Of a stretch of 52,795 nt of DNA, positions 40,537-49,323 are shown piece by piece (the first letter of the stretch is position 1; every line of letters begins with the position of its first letter). Origin of the DNA: Oscillospiraceae bacterium (GTDB lineage: Bacteria > Bacillota_A > Clostridia > Oscillospirales > Oscillospiraceae). The stretch lies in contig CADADE010000020.1 in assembly GCA_902786615.1 (NCBI GenBank), forward strand, positions 1-52,795. Reading direction: 5' to 3'. The notes beneath the pieces were generated by a model that was not told the origin of the DNA, did no database searches, and saw only the letters and a list, made by a program, of their open reading frames with translations. The translations under genes were made by a program, and so were the position numbers.

Positions 40537-41895
40537 ATGAAAATCGTGATTGCCGGCGCTGGAAAGGTGGGCTTTACGGTCGCCCTGAGACTTTGCCGGG
40601 AGGGGCACGACATCACCCTGATCGACGAAAAGCGGGAGCCGCTGGAGGCCGCGGCCAACGCCATGGACGCCATGGGCGTCTGCGGAAGCTGCGCCTCACC
40701 CGCCACGCTGCGCGAGGCGGAGATCGACGAGGCTGATGTTTTCATTGCCGCTACCGGCAATGACGAGGCCAATCTGGTCGCCTGTCAGTTCGCACGCAAG
40801 ATGGGCGCGAGGCATACGGTCGCCCGCCTGCGCAACCAGGAATATCTGGACAGCGGCGAATCTCTGCGTGAGATCATGGATCTGAATCTCACCATCAACC
40901 CGGACTATATCACCGCGGGGGAAATCTCCCGGGTACTGCAGTTCCCGGCGGCGACGCAGGTGGACAGCTTCCCCGACTGTGAGCTTGAAATCGTGACCTT
41001 CCGCATCACGGAGCACAGCCGCCTGAACGGCGTCGCCCTGACAAAGCTGCCGAGCCTTATCAGCCACAAGGTGCTGATCTGCGCCGCCGAGCGCGGCGGA
41101 AAGGTGAGCATCCCCGACGGCAGCTTTGTCCTGCAGACGGGCGACCTTATCTCCGTGACCGCGCCGCCCAAGGTGCTGCGCAAGTTCTTCATTGCGGCGG
41201 GCGCGTACCAGAAGCCTGTCAAAAACGTGCTGATCCTCGGCGGCAGCCGCATCGCCGTGTATCTCACCCATCTGCTGGAGGCTACCGGCGTCAAGGTCAC
41301 CATTATCGAGCACAGCAACACGCGCTGCCAGGTGCTGGCGGAGCTTCTGCAGTCGGCGGATGTGATCTGCGGCGACGGGACGGACACCACGGTGCTGGCC
41401 CAGAGCGGCCTGAAGAATGCGGACGGCTTTGTCGCGCTCACCAATCTGGACGAGGAAAACATCATCCTCAGCATGTACGCCGAGAAGAGCGGCGTGGAAA
41501 AGGTCGTCTCGAAAATCAACAACGAAAAATTCACGGACCTTTTGCGCGATGTGTTCCCGGATACCACGCTTTCACCCAAAAATCTGGTGGCGGAGCGGAT
41601 CGAAGGCTATGTCCGCGGCCTTGCCCACGCCTCGGAGGAATCCACCATCGAAGCGCTGTATTATCTCGGCAGCCAGGATGTGATGGCCACAGAATTTGTC
41701 GTGGGCGCGAAGGCCGCCTGCATCGGCAGAACACTCGCGGAAATACGTCTCAAGCCGGGGGTGCTGATCGCCGCCGTGGTGCGCGGCGGCAGCAGCTTCC
41801 TGCCCGACGGCAAAACCGTTCTGGCTCCCGGCGACAAGGCCGTGGTCGTGACGGCGCGGCGCAGCATTTTCAAGCTGGACGATATCCTGGCCTGA
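40537..41895 (+). CDS. trkA: Potassium uptake regulatory subunit TrkA
   Basis: 452 residues, peripheral on the inner face. Two RCK/TrkA-N Rossmann domains (MKIVIAGAGKVGFTVALRL and NVLILGGSRIAVYLTHLL) bind NAD(H) or ATP, each followed by a TrkA-C domain. It gates the TrkH channel encoded 10 bp downstream. Start ATG 40537 has GGGGAGGAG 7 bp upstream. TATAAT at 40462-40467 is the likely -10 box. Confidence 0.96.
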   Translation: MKIVIAGAGKVGFTVALRLCREGHDITLIDEKREPLEAAANAMDAMGVCGSCASPATLREAEIDEADVFIAATGNDEANLVACQFARKMGARHTVARLRNQEYLDSGESLREIMDLNLTINPDYITAGEISRVLQFPAATQVDSFPDCELEIVTFRITEHSRLNGVALTKLPSLISHKVLICAAERGGKVSIPDGSFVLQTGDLISVTAPPKVLRKFFIAAGAYQKPVKNVLILGGSRIAVYLTHLLEATGVKVTIIEHSNTRCQVLAELLQSADVICGDGTDTTVLAQSGLKNADGFVALTNLDEENIILSMYAEKSGVEKVVSKINNEKFTDLLRDVFPDTTLSPKNLVAERIEGYVRGLAHASEESTIEALYYLGSQDVMATEFVVGAKAACIGRTLAEIRLKPGVLIAAVVRGGSSFLPDGKTVLAPGDKAVVVTARRSIFKLDDILA

Positions 41896-41905
41896 CGGAG
41901 GAACT

Positions 41906-43345
41906 ATGAATTACCGTGTCGTATTGAACATTCTGGGAAAGGTGCTGGTGGTGGAGGCGATCCTCCTCCTGTTTCCCATGGCGACGGCGCTGTGGTATGA
42001 CGAATCGGTGCAGCCCTTCCTTTATACGATGCTGCCGCTGTTGATCCTCGGCGGCGTGCTGAATCATATCCGCCCCAAAAGCAGCGACCTCTTTGCCCGC
42101 GAGGGCTTTGTGGTGGTCGGGCTTTCCTGGGTGCTGATGTCTGCTTTCGGGGCGCTTCCCTTTTTCTTCTCCGGGGATATTCCCCGCTATATCGACGCGC
42201 TGTTTGAGACGGTCTCCGGCTTTACCACCACGGGCTCCAGCATCCTCACGGATGTAGAGGCCATGAGCCGGGGCTGCATGGCCTGGCGGCTTTTCACCCA
42301 CTGGGTGGGCGGCATGGGCGTGCTTGTCTTTATTGCGGCCATCCTGCCAATCTCCGGCGATCACTATATCCACGTCATGCGGGCCGAGGTGCCGGGACCC
42401 ACGGTGTCGAAGCTCGTCCCCAAGGCACGAAAAACGGCGCGCATCCTCTATATGATCTATGCGGGACTGACATTTCTGGAGTTTCTGTTCCTCGTTTGCG
42501 GCGGGATGGGCGTCCATGAAGCGGCCCTCCACGCCTTCGCCACGGCGGGCACCGGCGGCTTTTCCACCAGGGGAGCCAGCATCGCGGCCTTTGAGAGCGT
42601 CTATATTGAGATGGTCGTAGCGGTGTTCATGATGCTCTTCGGCGTGAACTTCAACCTCTTCTACTTCATCCTTCTGGGCCAGGGCCTCTCCATCTTCAAG
42701 AGCGAGGAGCTGCGCGTCTACCTCGCCCTCATGTTCGGCTCGACGCTCGTCATCGCGCTGAACATCATGCACAGCGTCGGCGGCTTCGGCCAGGGGCTGC
42801 GCTATGCCTACTTCCAGGTCGCCACGGTCATGAGCACCACGGGCTTTGCCACCTACGACTTTGACAAATGGCCGGAGCTGTCACGCTGGCTGCTGGTGCT
42901 GCTGATGTTCGGCGGCGCGTGCGCCGGCTCTACGGCGGGCGGACTCAAAATTTCGCGCGTCATTATTCTCTTCAAGTCCTATCTCTATGAACTCAAGCAG
43001 CTCATTCTGCCCACCCGCGTCAAGCGCATCTGGTTTGAGGGCAAGTCTGTCAGCGACCAGACCGTGCGCAGCGTCCTGGTCTATTTCCAGACCTACATCG
43101 CGATCACCGGACTGAGCGTCCTGCTGCTCACGCTGGACGGGCATGATATCGTGACCAATCTCACGGCCTCCATCGCCTGCATCTCCAACATCGGGCCGGG
43201 CCTCGGACTGGTCGGCCCCACGGGAAACTTCGCCTTTTTCTCCACCCCCAGCAAGCTGGTGCTGATTTTTGAAATGCTCCTCGGCAGACTGGAAATCTTC
43301 CCGATGATGTTCCTATTCGCTCCGAGCGTCTGGCGTAAGAGATAA
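41906..43345 (+). CDS. trkH: Potassium channel subunit TrkH
   Basis: 479 residues. Four repeated membrane-pore-membrane units form the K+ pathway; selectivity loops are seen as FTTTGSS, GTGGFSTRG, STTGFAT and NIGPGLG. It works with TrkA, encoded just upstream, for K+ uptake. Length and motifs are normal. It ends at a bidirectional terminator. Confidence 0.96.
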   Translation: MNYRVVLNILGKVLVVEAILLLFPMATALWYDESVQPFLYTMLPLLILGGVLNHIRPKSSDLFAREGFVVVGLSWVLMSAFGALPFFFSGDIPRYIDALFETVSGFTTTGSSILTDVEAMSRGCMAWRLFTHWVGGMGVLVFIAAILPISGDHYIHVMRAEVPGPTVSKLVPKARKTARILYMIYAGLTFLEFLFLVCGGMGVHEAALHAFATAGTGGFSTRGASIAAFESVYIEMVVAVFMMLFGVNFNLFYFILLGQGLSIFKSEELRVYLALMFGSTLVIALNIMHSVGGFGQGLRYAYFQVATVMSTTGFATYDFDKWPELSRWLLVLLMFGGACAGSTAGGLKISRVIILFKSYLYELKQLILPTRVKRIWFEGKSVSDQTVRSVLVYFQTYIAITGLSVLLLTLDGHDIVTNLTASIACISNIGPGLGLVGPTGNFAFFSTPSKLVLIFEMLLGRLEIFPMMFLFAPSVWRKR

Positions 43346-43380
43346 AAAACAGGGACTGTTCCTCGGAACAGTCCCGTTTT
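43345..43380. terminator. Bidirectional terminator
   Basis: GGGACTGTTCC pairs with GGAACAGTCCC around 2 bases, with GTTTT on one side and a T-run on the other. It ends both trkH and the convergent formyltransferase operon. Confidence 0.9.
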
Positions 43381-43382
43381 CA

Positions 43383-44174
43383 CTATATCAGGCGCTTGCC
43401 TTTTTTGCGAAATTCCCTCGCCTGCTCGACCGTGGGCCAGGTGAAGTAGCGGCCCTTGTCCGTCTCGTTCTTTCGGCTGCGGACGGTGCCGCCCGCGATA
43501 TCCTCGATGGCCCGAACCATCAGCTCCCCGCCGACGCGCTTGGTCTTCTTCATGAGATTGAACATGCTTTTGCAGTCGGAGATGTCCACGCTGCCCTGCT
43601 CGATAATGTCTCCGTCGTCGAGCTTCGCGCTCATGTAGTGAACGGTGGCGCCGCCCAGCTTTTCCCCGTTATAGAGATACCAGAAGGAGGGCAGACACCC
43701 CCGGTAATCCGGCAGCAGCGCCCCGTGCACGTTGATAACGCCGTACTTCGGCACGCTCAAAAGCTCCGGCTTGATGATCTGCGGCGCGGAGTAGGAGATG
43801 ATGAGATCGGGATTGAGCTCCCGGATATGCTGCACAAAGGCAGGCGCGTTGCTGTCAGTGATGACGCGGTGGGGGATATGGTTTTTCTTCGCCGTGTCCA
43901 GAACCGAGCAGCTCCCATGAAACAGCCGATAGCGCGAAAGCCGGTCAAGGTATTTTTCAGCCTCGCGCCCGATTGTAAGCGCGCCCATCTTTGCGCACTG
44001 CACGGGGCCGAACCATTTCAGGTAATCGCTGAGCCGGTTTTCCATCGCGGATTTGCAGTTGACCTCCACAATTTCCAGGATCTCACAGACCCGGGCTGCT
44101 TTGTCGATGTTTTTCGGAATGAAAAAACGGTCGGCCTGCGTCATCACGACGACTCTCAGTTTGCTGTCTGACAT
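43383..44174 (-). CDS. Formyltransferase-family protein, probable sugar N-formyltransferase
   Basis: 263 residues. The catalytic region INVHGALLPDYRGCLPSFW has Asn and His of the formyltransferase triad, and LDDGDIIEQG holds the Asp. These enzymes transfer a formyl group from N10-formyl-tetrahydrofolate. It is shorter than methionyl-tRNA formyltransferase (about 310) and sits in an operon with a sugar transferase (19-bp overlap) and a deacetylase, which points to formylation of an amino sugar on a surface glycan. The N-terminal 80 residues lack the usual MRIVFMGTP start. Confidence 0.8.
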   Translation of the reverse strand: MSDSKLRVVVMTQADRFFIPKNIDKAARVCEILEIVEVNCKSAMENRLSDYLKWFGPVQCAKMGALTIGREAEKYLDRLSRYRLFHGSCSVLDTAKKNHIPHRVITDSNAPAFVQHIRELNPDLIISYSAPQIIKPELLSVPKYGVINVHGALLPDYRGCLPSFWYLYNGEKLGGATVHYMSAKLDDGDIIEQGSVDISDCKSMFNLMKKTKRVGGELMVRAIEDIAGGTVRSRKNETDKGRYFTWPTVEQAREFRKKGKRLI

Positions 44175-44848
44175 TCCTTTTCCTCTTTCCTCTTATGCTC
44201 ATCCGCCCAGCGCAGCAGCGTTGAAAAAATGTTTTCCGGCCGGCGCCCCGCGATCTGGCAGACGATGCATACCACTGTCCACCAGATCATCCGAAGGTCA
44301 AAGCAGATCCCCTGTTTGTCCAGATAGACCAGATCCAGCTCCAGGCGTACCGGCAGCACGTCGCGCACATAGCTCTCCTGATCCTCGACCTGATCTCCGT
44401 AGAGGTAATCGTAGAGAGCCGAGGGCCCGGTCAGGCCGGACTGTACAGCAGAGATGCGGGCAAAACGCCCGGCTCGCGTCTGCTTCAGCTGATCTACCGC
44501 GGCAGGCCGGGGGCCGACGATGCTCATGTCCCCGATCAGGATGTTGAGAAGCTGCGGCAGCTCGTCGATCTTGGTGGCGCGCATAATGCGCCCGAAGGGG
44601 AAAATCCGATCCTCTTCCCCGCGAAATACGGATTCGTTTGCCTTGCCGACCCGCATGGAGCGGAACTTGAACATTTTGAAGATGCGGTCGTCCCTGGTGG
44701 TGCGCCGGGCCAAATAGAAGATGGGGCCGGGATCGGACAGCTCGATCCCGACTACCGCGATCAGCCAGAGCGGGAGGGTCACAATCAGTCCCAGCAGGGA
44801 ACAGCCCATATCAAACAGGCGTTTCAGAAAAAGGTACAGGGTATGCAA
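44156..44848 (-). CDS. Undecaprenyl-phosphate sugar phosphotransferase
   Basis: 230 residues, small monotopic form. An N-terminal membrane anchor (LFDMGCSLLGLIVTLPLWLI) is followed by DPGPIFYLARR, FKFRSMRV, TKIDELPQLLNIL and DMSIVGPRPA. It transfers a phospho-sugar from a UDP-sugar to undecaprenyl phosphate, the first step of a surface glycan. A C-terminal part has an extra hydrophobic stretch (MIWWTVVCIVCQIAG). The full glycan cluster is not here. Confidence 0.92.
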   Translation of the reverse strand: MHTLYLFLKRLFDMGCSLLGLIVTLPLWLIAVVGIELSDPGPIFYLARRTTRDDRIFKMFKFRSMRVGKANESVFRGEEDRIFPFGRIMRATKIDELPQLLNILIGDMSIVGPRPAAVDQLKQTRAGRFARISAVQSGLTGPSALYDYLYGDQVEDQESYVRDVLPVRLELDLVYLDKQGICFDLRMIWWTVVCIVCQIAGRRPENIFSTLLRWADEHKRKEEKECQTAN

Positions 44849-44870
44849 GCCTATTCACCTCAATAAAAAA

Positions 44871-45542
44871 TCAATCCCGGCGGAAAACGCTTTCAAAAGC
44901 CTCGGCATAGAGGCAGCCGGCCTGTGCGCCGCGCCAGGCCGCAAGGCCGCGCAGAGCCTCGGCAGAGCGAGGATGGGGGTAGGGGCGCATAACGCCCTTG
45001 TAGCAGGCAAGCGCCCGCAGCTTGAGCTCCAGCCCGTCCTCACCGATCTCCACATAGCAGTTCGGCATGAAGCGGTTCAGGGAGCTGTCCAGCGACCATT
45101 CGGTGGCGGAGGGGGTTTCCATGTACCGCAGCTCCCGGAGCGCGGGGATCCCCTCGCGCCGCTGGAAAAGCCGCACGGCGGCCTGGACCGCGCCGCTGGT
45201 GACGGCGTGGTCGCTGTTGGTATCGGAGGGATGGTGGGTGATGACGGCTTCCGCGCCGAAATCCTGAATACAGCTTTCAACAAATTGCACCAGCTCCAAA
45301 TGGGGCACGGTGTTCATCTTGATGTTGGGGAAGTCGGCGGCGTAGGATTTCTCGATCCCCAGGATCTCAAAGGCGCGCGCCTGCTCCTCCGCCAGGTCGG
45401 CGGAGAGATTGGAACGCGCGGCGGCGTGGCTTGCCATGGTCGCCACGGCGACAGCGTTCCCTGTGCGTACAAGCTTGTGTATGGCAGCGCCGGCACCCAG
45501 ACATTCATCATCCGGGTGGGCGACAACGATCAGGTAGTTCAT
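44871..45542 (-). CDS. PIG-L family deacetylase
   Basis: 223 residues. The zinc motif AHPDDE (residues 8-13) and HHPSDTNSDH are characteristic of LmbE/PIG-L enzymes, which remove N-acetyl groups from sugars. It is the first gene of the three-gene minus-strand operon, 22 bp before the sugar transferase. AGGAG precedes ATG. Together with the formyltransferase it could replace an N-acetyl by an N-formyl group (inference). Confidence 0.9.
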   Translation of the reverse strand: MNYLIVVAHPDDECLGAGAAIHKLVRTGNAVAVATMASHAAARSNLSADLAEEQARAFEILGIEKSYAADFPNIKMNTVPHLELVQFVESCIQDFGAEAVITHHPSDTNSDHAVTSGAVQAAVRLFQRREGIPALRELRYMETPSATEWSLDSSLNRFMPNCYVEIGEDGLELKLRALACYKGVMRPYPHPRSAEALRGLAAWRGAQAGCLYAEAFESVFRRD

Positions 45543-45578
45543 AGCTCATCTCCTGTGACTCTTTCTGTCGATTCTATA

Positions 45579-45607
45579 ACTTTACCACACGCTGCGCCAA
45601 TAATCAA
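45579..45607 (-). promoter_or_regulatory. Promoter of the deacetylase operon
   Basis: On the minus strand TTGATT (45602-45607), a 17-bp spacer and TAAAGT (45579-45584). Confidence 0.5.
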
Positions 45608-45656
45608 GCTTGACAGGCGCGCCTGTTGTTATCTTTTCCACAAACGGTATTTTGTG

Positions 45657-45685
45657 TTGAATAACGCCGGGTTTTCTGCTAATAT
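45657..45685 (+). promoter_or_regulatory. Promoter of glyS
   Basis: TTGAAT (45657-45662), a 17-bp spacer and TAATAT (45680-45685). The RNA would start near 45692, giving a leader of about 234 nt. Confidence 0.6.
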
Positions 45686-45720
45686 ATAGTTTTGTCGGGG
45701 CGATCAGCCCCGTCGATGCG

Positions 45721-45861
45721 TGCAGCGCTGCGAAAGCCGTTTTGTAAAACTCTGTAACATGCCTCGGGGCGGGCGATCAGTGCCTCCCGGGCTGTGCAGC
45801 GCTGCGAAAGCCGTTTTGTAAAACCCTGTACCATGCCGCGGGGCGGGCGATCAATGCCTGC
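45721..45861 (+). repeat. Tandem 74-bp repeats in the glyS leader
   Basis: Two units, from 45721 and from 45795, share about 66 bp: TGCAGCGCTGCGAAAGCC, then TTTTGTAAAAC, then CGGGGCGGGCGATCA. A third, shortened CGGGGCGATCA lies at 45696. The repeats fill most of the glyS leader. No T-box sequence or glycine riboswitch core is present. Confidence 0.8.
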
Positions 45862-45925
45862 CCTGCACCAAGGTATAGCGTTAATAAATCTCCGCGGCAT
45901 CCAGCCGTGGGAAAAGGAGAAAACA

Positions 45926-47278
45926 ATGGAACATAACGAAAAGACAATGGACAAAATCGTCGCCCTGTGCAAGAACCGCGGCTTTGTTTACGCGGGCAGC
46001 GACATCTACGGCGGCCTCGCCAACTCCTGGGACTACGGCCCCCTCGGCGTGGAGTTCAAGAACAACGTAAAGAAGGCCTGGCTCAAAAAGTTCGTGCAGG
46101 AGAGCGAGTACAACGTCGGCCTGGACGCGGCCATCATCATGAACCCCCAGACCTGGGTCACCACCGGTCACGTCTCCAGCTTCTCTGATCCGCTGCTCGA
46201 CTGCAAGGCCTGCAAGGCTCGCCACAGAGCCGACAAGCTCATCGGGGATGAACATCCCGAGGTCAACGTGGACGCCATGAGCTTTGACGAGATGGACGCG
46301 TTCATTGCCGAACATGAAGATATTACTTGCCCCGTCTGCGGCAAGCATGACTTTACCCCGATCCGCAAATTCAACCTCATGTTCAAAACCGCCATCGGCG
46401 TGACCGAGGACTCCTCCTCCGTCTGCTACCTGCGCCCCGAGACTGCCCAGGGCATCTTTGTCAACTTCGCCAACATTCAGCGCACCACCCGCCGCAAGCT
46501 GCCCTTCGGCGTCTGCCAGGTGGGCAAGGCCTTCCGCAACGAGATCACCCCGGGCAACTTCACCTTCCGTACCCGCGAGTTCGAGCAGATGGAGTGCGAG
46601 TTCTTCTGCAAGCCCGGCACTGACCTTGAGTGGTTCGCCTACTGGAAGGACTACTGCAAGAAGTGGCTCCTGTCCCTCGGCATCAAGGAGGAGCATCTGA
46701 GACTGCGCGACCATGAGCCTGCGGAGCTGGCCTTCTACTCCCGCGCCACCACCGATATCGAGTATGCCTTCCCGTTCACCGACTGGGGCGAGCTGTGGGG
46801 CATTGCCGACCGTACCGATTACGACCTGGGCCGTCATCAGGAGGCCAGCGGCAAGGATCTGACCTACTACGACCAGGAGACCAACGAGCATTACATCCCC
46901 TACGTCATCGAGCCGTCCCTCGGCTGCGACCGCGTGGCCCTCGCCTTCCTGTGCGAAGCGTATGACGAGCAGGTCGTTGGCCAGGACAAGAAGGGCAACG
47001 ACGATGTGCGCACCGTGCTGCACCTGCACCCGGCGCTGGCCCCCTTCAAGTGCGCCATTCTGCCGCTTTCAAAGAAGGAAGTGCTCACCGGCCCCGCCAT
47101 GGAGCTCTACCGCGAGCTCTCCAAGGAGTTCATGTGCGACTACGACGAGACCGGCTCCATCGGCAAGCGCTACCGCCGCGAGGATGAGATCGGCACCCCG
47201 TTCTGCATCACCTTCGACTTCAACCGCATCCCCATCAGCGAGGTCAAGGACTATATCGCCGAGCGCGTGAAGTTTTAA
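45926..47278 (+). CDS. glyS: Glycyl-tRNA synthetase, dimeric type
   Basis: 450 residues. It charges tRNA-Gly. Class II motifs are clear: [57 protein letters not shown] and [13 protein letters not shown]. Zinc-like cysteines lie in CKACKARH and CPVCG. The anticodon domain ends [21 protein letters not shown]: about 20 residues that normally lie between the FDF and the RVPISE-type segment (the VTVRDRDTMEQ stretch) are missing. ATG 45926 follows AAAAGGAG. Confidence 0.95.
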   Translation: MEHNEKTMDKIVALCKNRGFVYAGSDIYGGLANSWDYGPLGVEFKNNVKKAWLKKFVQESEYNVGLDAAIIMNPQTWVTTGHVSSFSDPLLDCKACKARHRADKLIGDEHPEVNVDAMSFDEMDAFIAEHEDITCPVCGKHDFTPIRKFNLMFKTAIGVTEDSSSVCYLRPETAQGIFVNFANIQRTTRRKLPFGVCQVGKAFRNEITPGNFTFRTREFEQMECEFFCKPGTDLEWFAYWKDYCKKWLLSLGIKEEHLRLRDHEPAELAFYSRATTDIEYAFPFTDWGELWGIADRTDYDLGRHQEASGKDLTYYDQETNEHYIPYVIEPSLGCDRVALAFLCEAYDEQVVGQDKKGNDDVRTVLHLHPALAPFKCAILPLSKKEVLTGPAMELYRELSKEFMCDYDETGSIGKRYRREDEIGTPFCITFDFNRIPISEVKDYIAERVKF

Positions 47279-47304
47279 GAGAAACTGAAGGACAGGGATT
47301 ATCT

Positions 47305-49185
47305 GTGAAAGACGGATTTTTTAAGGTCGCCGCCGCCGCGCCCGTCATCCGGGTGTGCGACTGCGACTATAATGCGGACAGGGTCATCGAATGCATCGAG
47401 AAGGCCGACAGGCTCGGCGTGAAGGTGCTGGCTTTTCCGGCGCTGACGCTCACGGGCGTGGAGTGCCGCGATCTCTTCCGCCACCGCGTCCTGCTTGACG
47501 GTGCACGCGCTGCGCTTGAAAAGGTGCGCGCGGGCAGTACGGGCAAAGACGTGCTGACTTTTGTGGGGCTCCCCTATGAGCTCGGCACAAGGGTTTTAAG
47601 CGTCGCCGCCGCCGTATATGACGGCGAAATTCTCGGGCTTGTTCCGCAGACGCAGGCAGGCAATACCTCTTTCCGGCGGGCGCCGAAGTACCCTGCCACG
47701 CTGGATGACGAGGCATTCCCAATCTCGTCCGGGCTGCTCTTTGAACACAGGGCGGTTCCCGGACTCAAGGTGTCGGCGGAACTGGGCGCGGATCTCAACG
47801 CGGTGACGCCGCCCTGCGTGGATGCTGCCCTTGAGGGCGCTGTGCTCATTGTGCAGATGGCGGATTTTCCGCAGACGATCGCCTCCACCGCCGATACGCA
47901 GCTGAACATCCGCAGCCAGTCGAAGCGCCTTGCGGCGGGTATGCTGCTTGCTGCACCCGGGCGCGGCGAAAGCAGCACGGACAACAGCTACTCCGGCCTG
48001 TGCATGGTTGCGGAAAACGGCAGTATTCTCGCCGAGGCCGAGGGCGGGGACAGCTTCGCTGTCACGGAAATCGACGCGGAGTATCTTCTGAACCTGCGCC
48101 GGGAGCGCGGCGGCTTTGACCGTGAGAGTGAATTTGACGGCGTCCGCCTCTGGGGACGCGAGGAAGCGGAGGAAACCACCCTCACCCGGCGCTTCAACAA
48201 GCACCCGCACCTGCCTGAGGATCCTGCCGAGCTGCCCGCCTGCTGCGAGCGCATGCTGGATATCCAGGTCTCGGCGCTGGTCAAGCGCATGGAATACGCG
48301 AAGCTCGACCACTGTGTTGTGGGCATCTCCGGCGGCGTGGACTCCACGCTCGCGGTCATGGTCTCCGCCATGGCGGTCAAGCGCATGGGCCTCCCCCCCA
48401 CGAACGTCATCGCCTGCACCATGCCCTGCTTCGGTACATCGAGCCGCACCAAGTCCAACGCGGTCATTGTTGCCGAACAGTTGGGCTGCGATGTGCGCGT
48501 CATCGACATCACCAAGGCTGTTTTGCAGCACTTTGACGATATCGGGCACGCCCACGACGACTATTCTCTCGCTTTTGAGAACGCCCAGGCGCGCGAGCGC
48601 ACCCAGGTGCTCATGGATATTTCCAATAAATGCAACGGCCTTGACGTCGGTACCGAGGATCTGAGTGAGTTCATCGACGGCTGGTGCACCTACAACGGCG
48701 ACCACACCAGCATGTACGATGTGAACCTCGGCCTCACCAAGACGCAAGTGCGCGCGAACGTCGGTCACATCGCCGCAAAGACAGAGGACAAGGTTCTCAA
48801 GGCGGCGCTCTATGACGTGCTGGATTGCCCCGTTACTCCGGAGCTGCTGCCCATTCACGACGATATGATCGAGCAAAAGAGCGAGGACGCCGTCGGCTCC
48901 TACTCGCTCCAGGATTTCTTTACGCACCACATTCTCATTAACGGCTTTGCCCCCTCCAAGGTCTTCCGCCTTGCCAAGGCGGCCTACGGTGACGAGTTCA
49001 GCGACGAGGAATTGAAGCGCTGGCTTGAGAGCTGGTGCAGACGTCTGTTCAGCCAGCAGTTCAAGCGCTCCTGCCTGATGGACGGCCCGGCGGTACAGAA
49101 GTTTACCGTCTCCCCGCGCACGGGCTTCCGCATCCCCTCCGACGGCGAGGCGGCGCTCTTCCTGAAAAATTTGGAAAATATCTGA
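47305..49185 (+). CDS. nadE: NAD+ synthetase with inactivated glutaminase domain
   Basis: 626 residues. The C-terminal synthetase domain (about 315-626) has the PP-loop SGGVDST, GTEDLSE and WCTYNGDHTSMYDVN, and makes NAD+ from deamido-NAD+, ATP and ammonia. The N-terminal nitrilase-like domain (1-290) should release ammonia from glutamine, but its triad is gone: FPAL replaces FPEL (Glu), VPQTQAG replaces VPKxxLP (Lys) and AELGADL replaces EICEDL (Cys). Free ammonia or a separate donor must be used. GTG start 47305, 26 bp after glyS. Confidence 0.93.
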   Translation: MKDGFFKVAAAAPVIRVCDCDYNADRVIECIEKADRLGVKVLAFPALTLTGVECRDLFRHRVLLDGARAALEKVRAGSTGKDVLTFVGLPYELGTRVLSVAAAVYDGEILGLVPQTQAGNTSFRRAPKYPATLDDEAFPISSGLLFEHRAVPGLKVSAELGADLNAVTPPCVDAALEGAVLIVQMADFPQTIASTADTQLNIRSQSKRLAAGMLLAAPGRGESSTDNSYSGLCMVAENGSILAEAEGGDSFAVTEIDAEYLLNLRRERGGFDRESEFDGVRLWGREEAEETTLTRRFNKHPHLPEDPAELPACCERMLDIQVSALVKRMEYAKLDHCVVGISGGVDSTLAVMVSAMAVKRMGLPPTNVIACTMPCFGTSSRTKSNAVIVAEQLGCDVRVIDITKAVLQHFDDIGHAHDDYSLAFENAQARERTQVLMDISNKCNGLDVGTEDLSEFIDGWCTYNGDHTSMYDVNLGLTKTQVRANVGHIAAKTEDKVLKAALYDVLDCPVTPELLPIHDDMIEQKSEDAVGSYSLQDFFTHHILINGFAPSKVFRLAKAAYGDEFSDEELKRWLESWCRRLFSQQFKRSCLMDGPAVQKFTVSPRTGFRIPSDGEAALFLKNLENI

Positions 49186-49191
49186 GCTTTG

Positions 49192-49226
49192 ACAGCCTCC
49201 TTTGCATCGAAGGAGGCTGTTTTTTT
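49192..49226 (+). terminator. Terminator after nadE
   Basis: ACAGCCTCCTT pairs with AAGGAGGCTGT around 7 bases, then TTTTTT. Confidence 0.9.
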
Positions 49227-49248
49227 AGCAGATTTTACATTTCTGCTG

Positions 49249-49277
49249 TTGAATGAATCGGCATAGAATAGTAAACT
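49249..49277 (+). promoter_or_regulatory. Promoter of the M13 peptidase gene
   Basis: TTGAAT (49249-49254), a 17-bp spacer and TAAACT (49272-49277). Confidence 0.5.
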
Positions 49278-49323
49278 AACAGAGTATCGACTATAAACCA
49301 TCCAACAGGAAGGAGAATGACAA

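Noticed and set aside
45692..45925. T-box or tandem glycine riboswitch before glyS
   Set aside because: There is no AGGGUGGUACCGCG T-box sequence and no terminator-antiterminator pair; the repeats lack the glycine aptamer core. They are plain direct repeats.
45679..45972. Minus-strand ORF over the glyS leader repeats
   Set aside because: It is open only because of the GC-rich repeats, crosses the glyS start, and lacks a ribosome site.
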